Positions 15,995 through 24,670 of a DNA stretch of 64,000 nucleotides are shown piece after piece. The notes under the pieces were generated by a model. The model saw only the letters and a list, made by a program, of their open reading frames with translations, searched no databases and was not told the origin of the DNA. A program made the position numbers and the translations under genes. How positions within the stretch are numbered: the first letter of the stretch is position 1; every line of letters starts with the position of its first letter. Source of the DNA: Brevibacillus daliensis (GTDB lineage: Bacteria > Bacillota > Bacilli > Brevibacillales > Brevibacillaceae); assembly GCF_021245735.1 (NCBI RefSeq), contig NZ_JAJISB010000010.1:62001-126000 (forward strand). Reading direction: 5' to 3'.

Positions 15995-17460
15995 TCAGTT
16001 TGCTTATCATGTTTACATTTTTGCTCGCGGCTATCTTTCTCGCGATTCGGTCCGGTATGGGCAAAAAAATGAATCTTGAGCAATGGGCTGTTGGGGGCCG
16101 GGGATTTGGAACCGTTTTCGTCTTTCTTTTGCTGGCCGGTGAATTTTTTACGACCTTCACTTTCCTTGGCGGTAGCGGGATGATTTATCAGGTCGGCTCC
16201 CCTGCTTATTACGTGCTTGCCTACATGACATTGGCCTATGTCTTTTCGTATTATCTGCTCCCCCCTATTTGGCGGTATGCCAAAGAGCACGGGATTGTCT
16301 CGATTTCCGACTTTTTTAGCACCAAGTATAATAGTTCGTCGCTTGGCATGCTGGTCTCCATCGTCGGAATCATCGCGTCAGTTCCCGTGGTCGTTCTGCA
16401 ATTGAAAGGTCTGGGCATTATCGTTTCGGAAACTTCCTTTGGAATGATTTCACCCACGTTGGCTGTGTGGATCGGGACCATTGCCGTTACCGTCTATGTC
16501 ATGATTTCTGGCATTCACGGAGCTGCCTGGACAGCTATTATCAAGGACATCACGATTGTGGCCGTTGTCGTGTTTCTGGGCATCTATTTGCCTTATCACT
16601 ACTACGGGGGGATTGAGCCAATGTTTGAAGCTGTTCAGGCGGCAAAACCAGCTCATTTAACCTTTCCCGACAAGGGACAGAGCCTTGGGTGGGTGATTTC
16701 TACCGTTTTGTTGACAGCCGTCGGTTTTTACATGCAGCCTGGACTTTTTGCGGCAGCGTTGTCGGCCAAGAGCGAAAAAGTGTTCCGCCGCAATACGATG
16801 ATAATGCCGTTGTACACTCTGCTCCTGATGTTCGTCTTTTTCGTCGGTTATACGGCGATCCTGCAAGTTCCTGGTCTCAAGGGAGCGAATGGGGACTTGG
16901 CCTTGTTACGGCTTTCCATTCAGACTTTTGACCCGTGGTTTATCGGCGTAATCGGCGGGGTAGGCCTATTGACCGCGCTTGTGCCTACATCTGTCATCCT
17001 GCTGACCATCGGGACTTTATTCGCGAAAAACATTTATCAGCCGGTATTCAAATCAAACAACGAGACACAAATCGTTAAGGCGGCAAAGCTGACCGTACCG
17101 GTTATTGCGTTTATCTCCCTTTACTTTGCCATCAATGGCGGTAATGCCTTGTACGCCTTGTTGCTAATGTCATTCAGTCTGATTACTCAGCTTTTCCCTT
17201 CGCTGTTATTCAGTCTGCTGCCCAACAACAGGATCAACAAATACGGAGCAATCTGTGGAATCGTCGTTGGTGTCGCAACCGTTGTTTACTTGACGATTTC
17301 CGGAACCACGATCAGTTCGCTTTTTCCCTCGTTCCCACAAACGGTTAAGGATATGAACAGCGGATTTATCGCGCTCTTCGTGAATGTGCTTGTGACTTTG
17401 CTCATCAGCTTGCTTACAGCCAAAAACGCTGCTACAAACAAATCATTGTCACCACAGTAA
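15991..17460 (+). CDS. sodium:solute symporter (SSS family)
   Basis: A 489-residue integral membrane protein with about 13 helices. LEQWAVGGRGFGTVFVFLLLAGEFFTTFTFLG-type N-terminus (segment AVGGRGFGT) and GGSGMIYQVG match the SSS family of Na+-coupled symporters (pantothenate, proline and related carriers). The ATG follows AGGAGGGGG within the DUF3311 gene. The next gene is an Ntn-hydrolase-type acyltransferase, so the imported solute is probably an N-acylated or amide compound split inside the cell. Substrate not readable from sequence. Confidence 0.88.
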   Translation: MISLLIMFTFLLAAIFLAIRSGMGKKMNLEQWAVGGRGFGTVFVFLLLAGEFFTTFTFLGGSGMIYQVGSPAYYVLAYMTLAYVFSYYLLPPIWRYAKEHGIVSISDFFSTKYNSSSLGMLVSIVGIIASVPVVVLQLKGLGIIVSETSFGMISPTLAVWIGTIAVTVYVMISGIHGAAWTAIIKDITIVAVVVFLGIYLPYHYYGGIEPMFEAVQAAKPAHLTFPDKGQSLGWVISTVLLTAVGFYMQPGLFAAALSAKSEKVFRRNTMIMPLYTLLLMFVFFVGYTAILQVPGLKGANGDLALLRLSIQTFDPWFIGVIGGVGLLTALVPTSVILLTIGTLFAKNIYQPVFKSNNETQIVKAAKLTVPVIAFISLYFAINGGNALYALLLMSFSLITQLFPSLLFSLLPNNRINKYGAICGIVVGVATVVYLTISGTTISSLFPSFPQTVKDMNSGFIALFVNVLVTLLISLLTAKNAATNKSLSPQ

Positions 17461-17491
17461 TATTAGAATATAGACTTCAGTGGAGGTTATC

Positions 17492-18589
17492 ATGAAATCG
17501 TTTCAGCATGTTCGTGTGAGTGGCCCCGCCTTTGAACGCGGGAAGCAACTCGGTCAACTGGCCAAACAACAGATCAACCATAATATCGAGACGTACAAAG
17601 CACTGTTTTGGGAAATGGCACATGTAAAATGGGAAGCTGCTCGCGCCTATTCTGTTCAGTACATCCCCTGGATCGAACGCTATGACGCCGAAATTCTGGA
17701 GGAAATCAAAGGGATTAGTGAAGGTTCAGGGCAAGACCTGCTCGATCTAATCACACTCAATGCCCGCAGCGAAATCATCACCAATCTAGCCGAAACCGAC
17801 GTGCCGTCAGACGGATGCACCAGTATGGCTGCCGTACCTGAAATGACGAAAAACCAGGAAATGCTGCTCGGCCAAAACTGGGACTGGAACAATCAGGTGA
17901 AACCGGGGATGATCGTTCTGGAAATCGACCAAGCTCCACGTCCGACCATCCTGATGGTCACGGAAGCAGGAATCGTGGGGAAAATCGGCATGAACAGTGC
18001 CGGGATCGGCGTCTGCCTGAATTTCCTTGGAACGACAGAGCGGGTTATCGGCGTACCGATTCACATCGTCTTGCGGGGAATTCTCAACAGCAACACGCTG
18101 CCACAAGCGGTTGGTCAGGTTGCCCGCCTGCAGCGAGGGACTTCTGCCAATTACCTGATCGCCCATAGGGAAGGAGAAGTACTGGATGTCGAATCGACAC
18201 CTACAAATTACGATATCCTCTACCCTAATGATGGTTGGCTTGTTCACGCCAATCACTTTATCGGGCCACGTACGATAACGATTCAGGATACGGCACGAAT
18301 CCTCTCACCCGATACGCATCTGCGCCAGGGGCGTGCCAGCAAACAATTGGCTCGATATGGGAATACTATTGATACAGATGCCTTCAAGCAGATTTTCCGC
18401 GATCACGGAGGAAGTCCGGACGGTATATGCAGGCATGGGGAAACGCTTGCGCCTGATCTTGGCCGACCACTCATCTCCAGTACAGTTTTCTCGATTATTA
18501 TGAATCTGTCCCAAGGTACGTTTGAATTGGCAGCCGGCCAGCCGTGTGAAAATCCCTACAAATTGTACGGGTTTACAGAGGGCGACTAA
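17492..18589 (+). CDS. C45-family Ntn hydrolase / acyl-CoA:6-APA acyltransferase-like protein
   Basis: A 365-residue protein of the isopenicillin-N acyltransferase family (peptidase C45). The self-cleavage and nucleophile motif is D-G-C-T-S at Cys109, close to Cys103 of the Penicillium enzyme, followed by the family block GQNWDW and IGMNSAGIGVCLN. Such proteins cleave themselves before the Cys and then hydrolyse or transfer acyl groups on amides. The bacterial members often act on N-acyl amino compounds. ATG at 17492 has GGAGG 5 nt upstream. Last gene of the sigma-54 operon, with a strong terminator after it. No penicillin pathway genes are near, so antibiotic synthesis is not implied. Confidence 0.85.
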   Translation: MKSFQHVRVSGPAFERGKQLGQLAKQQINHNIETYKALFWEMAHVKWEAARAYSVQYIPWIERYDAEILEEIKGISEGSGQDLLDLITLNARSEIITNLAETDVPSDGCTSMAAVPEMTKNQEMLLGQNWDWNNQVKPGMIVLEIDQAPRPTILMVTEAGIVGKIGMNSAGIGVCLNFLGTTERVIGVPIHIVLRGILNSNTLPQAVGQVARLQRGTSANYLIAHREGEVLDVESTPTNYDILYPNDGWLVHANHFIGPRTITIQDTARILSPDTHLRQGRASKQLARYGNTIDTDAFKQIFRDHGGSPDGICRHGETLAPDLGRPLISSTVFSIIMNLSQGTFELAAGQPCENPYKLYGFTEGD

Positions 18590-18623
18590 CACGCATTTGA
18601 ACAGAACAGTTGGCTACTAATAG

Positions 18624-18662
18624 AACCCCCTCGGAGAAACGTTCCGCGAAGAGGGGGTTTGC
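18624..18662 (+). terminator. terminator of the sigma-54 operon
   Basis: AACCCCCTC (18624-18632) pairs with GAGGGGGTT (18651-18659). Confidence 0.85.
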
Positions 18663-18839
18663 TTACTCCCTGCCTTGTACAAATAACCATTTCCCATCTG
18701 CTGTTACGCCAATCACAGTGGAATCATAGGATTGCAAGCGAATGGTCTTTTCTTTTCTCAGATCCGCATCATATAGATGCAAGGTATCTACCATACCAGT
18801 TTTGCTTTCGGCTGATGTGACATAAGCCAGCTTATGCAT
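18663..18839 (-). pseudogene. C-terminal remnant of a beta-propeller-like protein
   Basis: The frame to the stop at 18663 reads HKLAYVTSAESKTGMVDTL, then LHLYDADLRKEKTIRL and GVTADGKWLFVQGRE, the repeat style of WD40/TolB-like propeller blades. Only the last ~58 residues remain, ending 10 bp from the LysR gene, so the 5' part was lost, apparently when the LysR-CofE segment arrived. Confidence 0.5.
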
Positions 18840-18849
18840 TTTACATCTA

Positions 18850-19740
18850 TTACACCTGTTTATTTTCTAATATCTCAACAAATTTTGTTGAAGCTGGTGA
18901 TAGAGACACACTTTTTAAAAAACATACTCCTACATTTCTCTTTGGTATTTCTTCATTTAATTGTACTTCATATAATAATCCTTTATTTAAATACTCTTGG
19001 GAAAATTCTTTAGTCACACATGCTATTCCTAAATTTATTTTAGCAAACTCCAATAATAAGTCATGTGAGCCTAATTCAAATTCTGGCGAAATCTGTATAC
19101 CTCTAGATATCATATAATCCTCTACATACCTTCTGGAATTTGAATTCGTTTCAAGTAATATTAATGGCAGTTTTACTACTTCATCAAGGCTTAATGGTTT
19201 AGATAATATATTCTTATATTTCTCCCCACAAACAAAAATATCATGGATATCAATACATGGTCTTAGTTCTAATGTAGAATCATCAAGAGGTAAATTACAA
19301 ATAGCAATATCAACCTCTCCTGATTTTAATATAGAACAGAGCTCTAATGTTGTACCATTAACAATCTTAAACTTGATATTCGGATATTTATTATGGAAAA
19401 TCTCCAGATATGGAAGTAGAAAATATCTAGAAATCGTATCTCCTACACCTATCTTTAATTCCCCTGTGGTTAAATTCTTAAATTCTAAAATCTTTTCTTC
19501 CCCAACATCAATTAAATTAATTGCCGAATTTACATATTCAAATAGAAGACTGCCTTCATCTGTTAAAGATACCCCTTTAGGTGTTCTATTAAAAAGACGT
19601 ACATCTAATTCTCTTTCTAATTGCATGATCGCCTGACTAACAGCTGGTTGTGTCATATAAAGATCTTTGGCTGCCTTAGAAAAACTTTCACTTTTTCCTA
19701 CCTTACAAAATACTTTATATAAATCTAATTTACTTATCAC
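18850..19740 (-). CDS. LysR family transcriptional regulator
   Basis: A 296-residue LysR regulator: N-terminal helix-turn-helix (SFSKAAKDLYMTQPAVSQAI, residues about 17-36, then LERELDVRLFNRTPKGVSLT) and the two-lobed effector domain. The GTG at 19740 is 7 nt after AAGGGG; the ATG at 19764 has no site. Very AT-rich codons like its divergent neighbour, unlike the symporter operon to the left. It probably controls the CofE-like gene across the 120 bp gap. Confidence 0.9.
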   Translation of the reverse strand: MISKLDLYKVFCKVGKSESFSKAAKDLYMTQPAVSQAIMQLERELDVRLFNRTPKGVSLTDEGSLLFEYVNSAINLIDVGEEKILEFKNLTTGELKIGVGDTISRYFLLPYLEIFHNKYPNIKFKIVNGTTLELCSILKSGEVDIAICNLPLDDSTLELRPCIDIHDIFVCGEKYKNILSKPLSLDEVVKLPLILLETNSNSRRYVEDYMISRGIQISPEFELGSHDLLLEFAKINLGIACVTKEFSQEYLNKGLLYEVQLNEEIPKRNVGVCFLKSVSLSPASTKFVEILENKQV

Positions 19741-19860
19741 ATAAGCACCCCTTATACCTACCATTTGATATATTAATTTTACTTATATCATTCAACCGAT
19801 GTATATTACAAGTAGGTAAGTAATTTGTATAAACTTTAGTCCTTATAAGGAGCGATTATA

Positions 19861-21051
19861 TTGGAAAGAGTAGTTGGAACCGTTGTTAGAGGTCTTCGTT
19901 GTCCAATCATAAATCAAGGGGACAACATAGAGGAAATCGTTGTAGATAGTGTGCTAAAAGCTTCAGAAATTGAAGGCTTTACAATTAATGATAAAGACAT
20001 CGTTACTGTAACAGAGTCTATAGTTGCTCGTGCTCAAGGTAATTATGCTACGATCGATCATATCGCTAAAGATGTTAGTTCAAAATTTGGAGAAGATACT
20101 GTTGGAGTAATATTCCCTATCTTAAGTCGTAATCGTTTTGCAATCTGTCTCCGCGGTATTGCAAAAGGCGCTAAAAAAATTGTTCTAATGCTTAGCTATC
20201 CATCTGACGAAGTTGGTAATCACTTAGTGGATCTAGATATGCTTGATGAAAAAGGAGTTAATCCTTGGACAGATGTTTTAACAGAACAACAATTCCGTGA
20301 TCATTTTGGATATAATAAACATACTTTTACTGGTGTTGATTATATTGATTATTATAAATCGTTAGTTGAAGAATACGGTGTTGAATGCGAAGTTATATTC
20401 TCAAATAATCCAAAGACCATTTTAGATTATACAAAAAATGTTCTGACTTGTGATATACATACAAGATTCAGAACGAAGAGAATATTAAAAGCAAATGGTG
20501 GAGTTAAAATCTATAGCCTCGATAACATATTATCAGAGTCTATTGATGGCAGTGGATGTAATGAAGCTTACGGCCTATTGGGATCAAATAAATCAACAGA
20601 AAACAGTGTTAAACTTTTCCCACGTAATTGCCAACCTATCGTTGATAAAATACAACATTTGCTCAAAGAAAAAACTGGCAAAGATGTTGAAGTCATGATT
20701 TATGGAGATGGAGCATTCAAAGATCCAGTAGGTAAAATATGGGAACTTGCTGATCCAGTTGTATCACCAGCTTACACATCAGGACTTGATGGTACACCTA
20801 ATGAAGTAAAATTAAAATATCTTGCTGATAATAACTTTGCAGATTTAAGAGGCGAAGAACTTAAACAAGCGATATCTCAGTACATTAACAATAAAGATTC
20901 TGATCTTGTAGGATCGATGGAAGCACAAGGTACTACACCTAGAAAACTTACTGATCTTATAGGTTCTCTATCCGATTTAACTTCAGGAAGCGGAGATAAA
21001 GGTACGCCTGTTATCTTTATACAAGGTTATTTTGATAACTATACAAAATAA
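19861..21051 (+). CDS. coenzyme F420-0:L-glutamate ligase (CofE)-like protein
   Basis: A 396-residue protein belonging to the CofE/FbiB ligase superfamily by its N-terminal segments (VVRGLRCPIINQGDNI, IVTVTESIVARAQGN) and the acidic metal site region (GDGAFKDPVGKIWELADPVV). CofE adds glutamate to F420-0, but this longer subfamily occurs in clostridia and bacilli that do not make F420, and its reaction is unknown. TTG start with AAGGAG 8 nt upstream. AT-rich, divergent from LysR, followed by a perfect terminator. Looks like a transferred two-gene unit. A role in glutamylation of another cofactor or peptide is only a guess. Confidence 0.75.
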   Translation: MERVVGTVVRGLRCPIINQGDNIEEIVVDSVLKASEIEGFTINDKDIVTVTESIVARAQGNYATIDHIAKDVSSKFGEDTVGVIFPILSRNRFAICLRGIAKGAKKIVLMLSYPSDEVGNHLVDLDMLDEKGVNPWTDVLTEQQFRDHFGYNKHTFTGVDYIDYYKSLVEEYGVECEVIFSNNPKTILDYTKNVLTCDIHTRFRTKRILKANGGVKIYSLDNILSESIDGSGCNEAYGLLGSNKSTENSVKLFPRNCQPIVDKIQHLLKEKTGKDVEVMIYGDGAFKDPVGKIWELADPVVSPAYTSGLDGTPNEVKLKYLADNNFADLRGEELKQAISQYINNKDSDLVGSMEAQGTTPRKLTDLIGSLSDLTSGSGDKGTPVIFIQGYFDNYTK

Positions 21052-21080
21052 TATTGATTGATTAGATGAGTATATATAAA

Positions 21081-21120
21081 AAATAAGCAATGCTAGCTTT
21101 TACTAGCATTGCTTATTTTT
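21081..21120 (+). terminator. terminator of the CofE-like gene
   Basis: A perfect stem of 16 bp (AAATAAGCAATGCTAG with its complement) is followed by seven T. Confidence 0.92.
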
Positions 21121-21230
21121 TTGCTATACGTTCAGGTTACGCCAAAATCGTTTGGACCTTCTTTGCCGCATCTTTCATAATAAAAATTATTTACTAACTG
21201 ATCTCGATTCACCGTAATTTCAAATTTTTA

Positions 21231-21264
21231 CTTTACCACTATTTGTAATACGATTCTGCGTATC
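21231..21264. repeat. dispersed short hairpin repeat, copy 4
   Basis: TTTACCACTATTTGTAATAC then GATTCTGCGTATCG, a diverged copy of the element also found at 5398-5428, 11792-11822 and 13821-13852. Confidence 0.4.
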
Positions 21265-21296
21265 GTATTTAAATGAGGTATAATCGGGATCTTACT

Positions 21297-21668
21297 CTAT
21301 TTTAGACGTTCATTTAAAATATTTTCTTCTAGAACATCAAATTTATTACCATATACTTTGGTAATATGTTTTTCTCCCCAAGCACAAAGAGAATCTAATA
21401 TACTTTGTAAGCTCCATCCATATTCACTTAACTCATATTCCACTTTAGGAGGAATTTGATTATAAACAATTCTACTAATTACTCCATCAGCCTCTAATTC
21501 ACGTAATTGTTGAGTTAACATCTTCTGGGTAATTTCTGGCATAAGTCGTTTCAATTCACTTGTTCTTTTCTTTCCGTACGTTAGATGGCATAGAATAACA
21601 CATTTCCATTTTCCTCCAATAACTTCTAGAGTTGCCTCTACTGATATATTGTATTTTTTCTTCTTCAT
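21297..21668 (-). CDS. HxlR family regulator (YtcD-like)
   Basis: A 123-residue winged-helix regulator with the HxlR signature GGKWKCVILCHL, then RTSELKRLMPEITQKMLTQQ and EYELSEYGWSL. ATG at 21668 follows AAAGGAGG by 8 nt. It is divergent from an MFS transporter followed by an aldo/keto reductase, the same order as B. subtilis ytcD-ytbD-ytbE. HxlR proteins often sense electrophiles through cysteines; two cysteines sit in the first helix. It should bind the AGTACCTA repeats between the genes. Confidence 0.88.
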   Translation of the reverse strand: MKKKKYNISVEATLEVIGGKWKCVILCHLTYGKKRTSELKRLMPEITQKMLTQQLRELEADGVISRIVYNQIPPKVEYELSEYGWSLQSILDSLCAWGEKHITKVYGNKFDVLEENILNERLK

Positions 21669-21686
21669 TTTATTTTCCTCCTTTAA

Positions 21687-21726
21687 TAGGTACAAAAAAG
21701 TTCCTATAGTACCTACAAGTACCTAT
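21687..21726. promoter_or_regulatory. repeated operator of the HxlR-MFS divergent region
   Basis: Three consecutive copies AGTTCCTAT (21699), AGTACCTAC (21708) and AGTACCTAT (21718) plus an inverted TAGGTAC (21687-21693) lie 20-60 bp upstream of the HxlR start. Confidence 0.6.
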
Positions 21727-21874
21727 ATCACTTTGAAGTGCGTACTTCTTTTTAAGTTATATATATATCATAATAACATTTGCCGGTTGAAATTTATCAT
21801 ATTTATTTATTTTATACAGTTTATTTTAATCAAGTTAAATATTACAAACCCACAATAATTATAGGAGGAAAAAA

Positions 21875-23050
21875 ATGTATTTAAATAAAAATAGAAGCAC
21901 ATTAGCGCTGTTTGCATTAGCGGTGAGTGCATTTGCTATTGGAACTACAGAATTTATTAGTGTAGGGCTATTACCTCTAATAGCTGAAGATTTACAAATA
22001 TCTGTTACAACAGCCGGCTTAACTGTTTCATTATATGCTTTAGGAGTAACATTTGGGGCACCAATCCTAACTTCTATTACTTCCAGGATGTCGCGTAAAA
22101 CGTTATTACTTTGGATCATGGTTATTTTTATTATAGGAAATAGTATTTCTGCTTGTGCTACAAGTATCGGTGTTTTACTTGCGGCCCGTGTGATTTCTGC
22201 CTTTTCACATGGAATTTTCATGTCAATAGGGTCTACCATTGCGACTAATTTAGTGCCCGAAAATCGACGTGCTAGTGCGATATCAATTATGTTTACAGGA
22301 CTTACGATAGCTACGGTTACAGGTGTCCCATTCGGAACATTCATTGGTCAACAGTTCGGCTGGAGATTTGCTTTTATCGTCATTGTGGCTGTCGGCGTCA
22401 TTGCACTAATTGCAAATAGTATCCTCGTTCCATCTGATCTTCAAAAAGGGAATCGTACAACGCTGCGAGATCAGTTCAAATTAGTCACAAATGGCCGCTT
22501 ATTGCTAATATTTATCATTACAGCTTTTGGCTATGGAGGAACATTCGTTGTCTTTACTTATTTATTACCACTACTGCAGAATGTAACAGGATTTACTGAA
22601 GGAACCGTTGCAGTGATTCTGCTTATTTACGGTATCGCCATTGCGATTGGTAACATGGTAGGTGGAAAACTATCTAATCAAAATCCAATTAAGGCATTAT
22701 TTTATATGTTTTTCGTACAAGCAGTTGTACTATTTATCTTAATGTTCACAGCACCATTTAAAATAGCAGGATTAATTACAATTTTCTTGATGGGGCTAAT
22801 GGCTTTTATGAATGTGCCAGGGTTACAAGTATATGTAGTCATGTTAGCGGAGCGTTTTGTACCAACGGCGGTAGATGTGGCTTCAGCAATTAATATTGCT
22901 GCGTTTAACGCTGGAATTGCAATTGGATCCTATTTAGGTGGTGTTATCACAGAATCTATTGGACTAATTCATACCACTTGGGTAGGAGCGCTTATGGTCC
23001 TTATAGCCGCAATGCTTACAGGTTGGAGTAGAATTCTTGAAAAAAGATAA
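21875..23050 (+). CDS. MFS transporter, DHA1 family (YtbD-like)
   Basis: A 391-residue twelve-helix drug:H+ antiporter-type carrier. It starts LALFALAVSAFAIGTTEFIS, the AraJ/NepI/YdhP-like opening, and has motif A-like SRMSRKTLL after helix 2. AGGAGG lies 8 nt before the ATG. It is followed after 81 bp by an aldo/keto reductase and preceded by a divergent HxlR gene, matching the ytcD-ytbD-ytbE locus of B. subtilis. Probably exports a toxic aldehyde, quinone or sugar-like compound; substrate unknown. Confidence 0.87.
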   Translation: MYLNKNRSTLALFALAVSAFAIGTTEFISVGLLPLIAEDLQISVTTAGLTVSLYALGVTFGAPILTSITSRMSRKTLLLWIMVIFIIGNSISACATSIGVLLAARVISAFSHGIFMSIGSTIATNLVPENRRASAISIMFTGLTIATVTGVPFGTFIGQQFGWRFAFIVIVAVGVIALIANSILVPSDLQKGNRTTLRDQFKLVTNGRLLLIFIITAFGYGGTFVVFTYLLPLLQNVTGFTEGTVAVILLIYGIAIAIGNMVGGKLSNQNPIKALFYMFFVQAVVLFILMFTAPFKIAGLITIFLMGLMAFMNVPGLQVYVVMLAERFVPTAVDVASAINIAAFNAGIAIGSYLGGVITESIGLIHTTWVGALMVLIAAMLTGWSRILEKR

Positions 23051-23131
23051 ATTAAAGGAGGTGAATGACTAAAAAACAAACAAATTTAGAATGACTTTAT
23101 ATTTATTACAACAATTGGAGGTTTATTTATA

Positions 23132-23974
23132 ATGATTAGAAACTTAAAAAATACTACCACTTTGCATAATGGAGTCAAAATGCCTTGGCTTGGTATTGGA
23201 GTATTTAAAGTTGAAGAAGGCCCTGAATTAGTTAACGCTGTAAAATTTGCAATTAAACATGGGTATCGCAGTATTGATACAGCTGCAATTTATGAAAATG
23301 AAGAAGGAGTTGGCCAAGCTATCCGCGAAGGATTAGATGAAGTTGGCATTTCTAGAGAAGAACTATTTGTCACATCAAAAGTTTGGAATTCTGATTTAGG
23401 TTACGAATCAACGATTGCAGCTTATGAAACTAGCTTAAAGAAACTTGGTCTTGATTACTTAGATTCATATCTAATTCACTGGCCTGTTGAGGGTAAATAC
23501 AAAGATGCATGGCGAGCATTAGAAACTCTTTATAAAGAAGGAAAAGTAAAAGCTATTGGGGTAAGTAACTTCCAAGTTCATCATCTTGTAGACTTAATGA
23601 AAGATGCAGAAATCAAACCAATGATAAATCAGGTAGAATACCATCCACGTTTAACTCAGAAAGAAGTTCAAGCCTTTTGTCATAAACATGAAATTCAGTT
23701 AGAAGCTTGGTCACCTCTAATGCACGGTCAGCTATTAGATAACCCAATTCTACAAGAAATAGCTAATACGTATAACAAAACTATTGCTCAAATAATTATT
23801 CGATGGGATTTACAAAATGGTGTTGTAACTATTCCAAAATCTACGAAAGAACATCGAATTGTTGAGAACTCCAATGTATTTGATTTTGAGCTAACTAAAG
23901 AAGAAATGCAGCGAATTGAACAACTAAATCAAAACCATCGAGTAGGACCTGATCCTGACAACTTTGATTTTTAG
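23132..23974 (+). CDS. aldo/keto reductase (YtbE-like)
   Basis: A 280-residue NADPH-dependent reductase of the AKR5 type, reducing aldehydes and ketones such as methylglyoxal. The catalytic tetrad is complete: Asp49 and Tyr54 (SIDTAAIYENE), Lys83 (TSKVW) and His116 (LIHWP). The phosphate-binding IPKSTKEHRI lies near the C-terminus. GGAGG precedes the ATG. Last gene of the HxlR-controlled operon, with its own terminator. A detoxification role fits the context. Confidence 0.92.
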   Translation: MIRNLKNTTTLHNGVKMPWLGIGVFKVEEGPELVNAVKFAIKHGYRSIDTAAIYENEEGVGQAIREGLDEVGISREELFVTSKVWNSDLGYESTIAAYETSLKKLGLDYLDSYLIHWPVEGKYKDAWRALETLYKEGKVKAIGVSNFQVHHLVDLMKDAEIKPMINQVEYHPRLTQKEVQAFCHKHEIQLEAWSPLMHGQLLDNPILQEIANTYNKTIAQIIIRWDLQNGVVTIPKSTKEHRIVENSNVFDFELTKEEMQRIEQLNQNHRVGPDPDNFDF

Positions 23975-23988
23975 AATTTAGACCATCA

Positions 23989-24029
23989 AAAGAGACGCTT
24001 CCCTTTTATAAGACAGCGTCTCTTTTTAA
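23989..24029 (+). terminator. terminator of the MFS-aldo/keto reductase operon
   Basis: AAAGAGACGCT pairs with AGCGTCTCTTT around a 14 nt loop and runs into T5. Confidence 0.9.
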
Positions 24030-24144
24030 TGTTCTAACAGAATATTTTAAGAAGGTTTTTCCAACGAATCCAGACTTTGATTTAGATCGTACATATGCCG
24101 TTCTTTGGGAAATGGTTAGGTCATTTTTGAATACTCCTGAATGA
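24025..24144 (+). pseudogene. C-terminal remnant of a TetR-like regulator
   Basis: An open frame to the TGA at 24142 reads NVLTEYFKKVFPTNPDFDLD then RTYAVLWEMVRSFLNTPE, in the style of TetR C-terminal helices. No DNA-binding half precedes it; the frame begins inside the previous terminator. The hairpin AATACTCCT/AGGAGTATT at 24130-24152 follows as its terminator. Confidence 0.45.
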
Positions 24145-24169
24145 GGAGTATTTCTTTTAAATGAAATTT

Positions 24170-24185
24170 GGTTGGTCAACCAACC
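24170..24185. promoter_or_regulatory. near-perfect operator-like palindrome
   Basis: GGTTGGT-CA-ACCAACC lies 27 bp before the next start codon and just after the TetR-like remnant. TetR operators often look like this, so it may be the surviving target of the lost regulator. Confidence 0.5.
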
Positions 24186-24211
24186 CGAAACTACTAAAGG
24201 AGACGATAATC

Positions 24212-24670
24212 ATGTTAAACCTATTCTTACTTGCTATTGAGAACCTTGCTTTAACTATCATTTTTGGAGGAGGTATTATCATGGCTGCGGGAGTTCGCCC
24301 ACTGTTGATCGAAAAATTGTCGATGCGTTCCGACCCCAAATTGGTTTCCGCGATTGAGGAGATTTCAATCAACGCTTGGAATAGATATAATCGTTTTGCT
24401 TTTATCGCAGCCTTACTAGTAACGATTGTTGACCTGGTTCGACTAATCAGCGGTCTTTCCTTTGAATATTGGCACATCTGTTTAAACATATTGATAGTGT
24501 TGGCATTCATTAGAAAGTTTGCGATCGATAAACAATTAAAAAATCGTCTGAACATTAGTGGGGCTACCGTAGTAGGAAGTAAGGAACAAAATGACGGTCA
24601 TCGTCAGGTGGAGTTTTTATCAAAGGCGATTCTTATTTTTTCGCTGTTGCTGATTGTCTTACCGATATAA
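24212..24670 (+). CDS. four-helix membrane protein, DUF4149/TMEM205-like
   Basis: A 152-residue membrane protein with four hydrophobic helices; the first contains FGGGIIMAAGVRP, reminiscent of DUF4149-type proteins, and a conserved-looking WNRYNRFA segment precedes helix 2. The ATG at 24212 is 9 nt after AAAGGAG. Own terminator at 24718-24746. Upstream is a palindrome and a TetR-like remnant, suggesting it was once a TetR-controlled gene. Function unknown. Confidence 0.65.
   Translation: MLNLFLLAIENLALTIIFGGGIIMAAGVRPLLIEKLSMRSDPKLVSAIEEISINAWNRYNRFAFIAALLVTIVDLVRLISGLSFEYWHICLNILIVLAFIRKFAIDKQLKNRLNISGATVVGSKEQNDGHRQVEFLSKAILIFSLLLIVLPI

Noticed and set aside
17492-18589. Acyltransferase as part of penicillin biosynthesis
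   Set aside because: No other beta-lactam pathway genes; the symporter and sigma-54 context points to catabolism.
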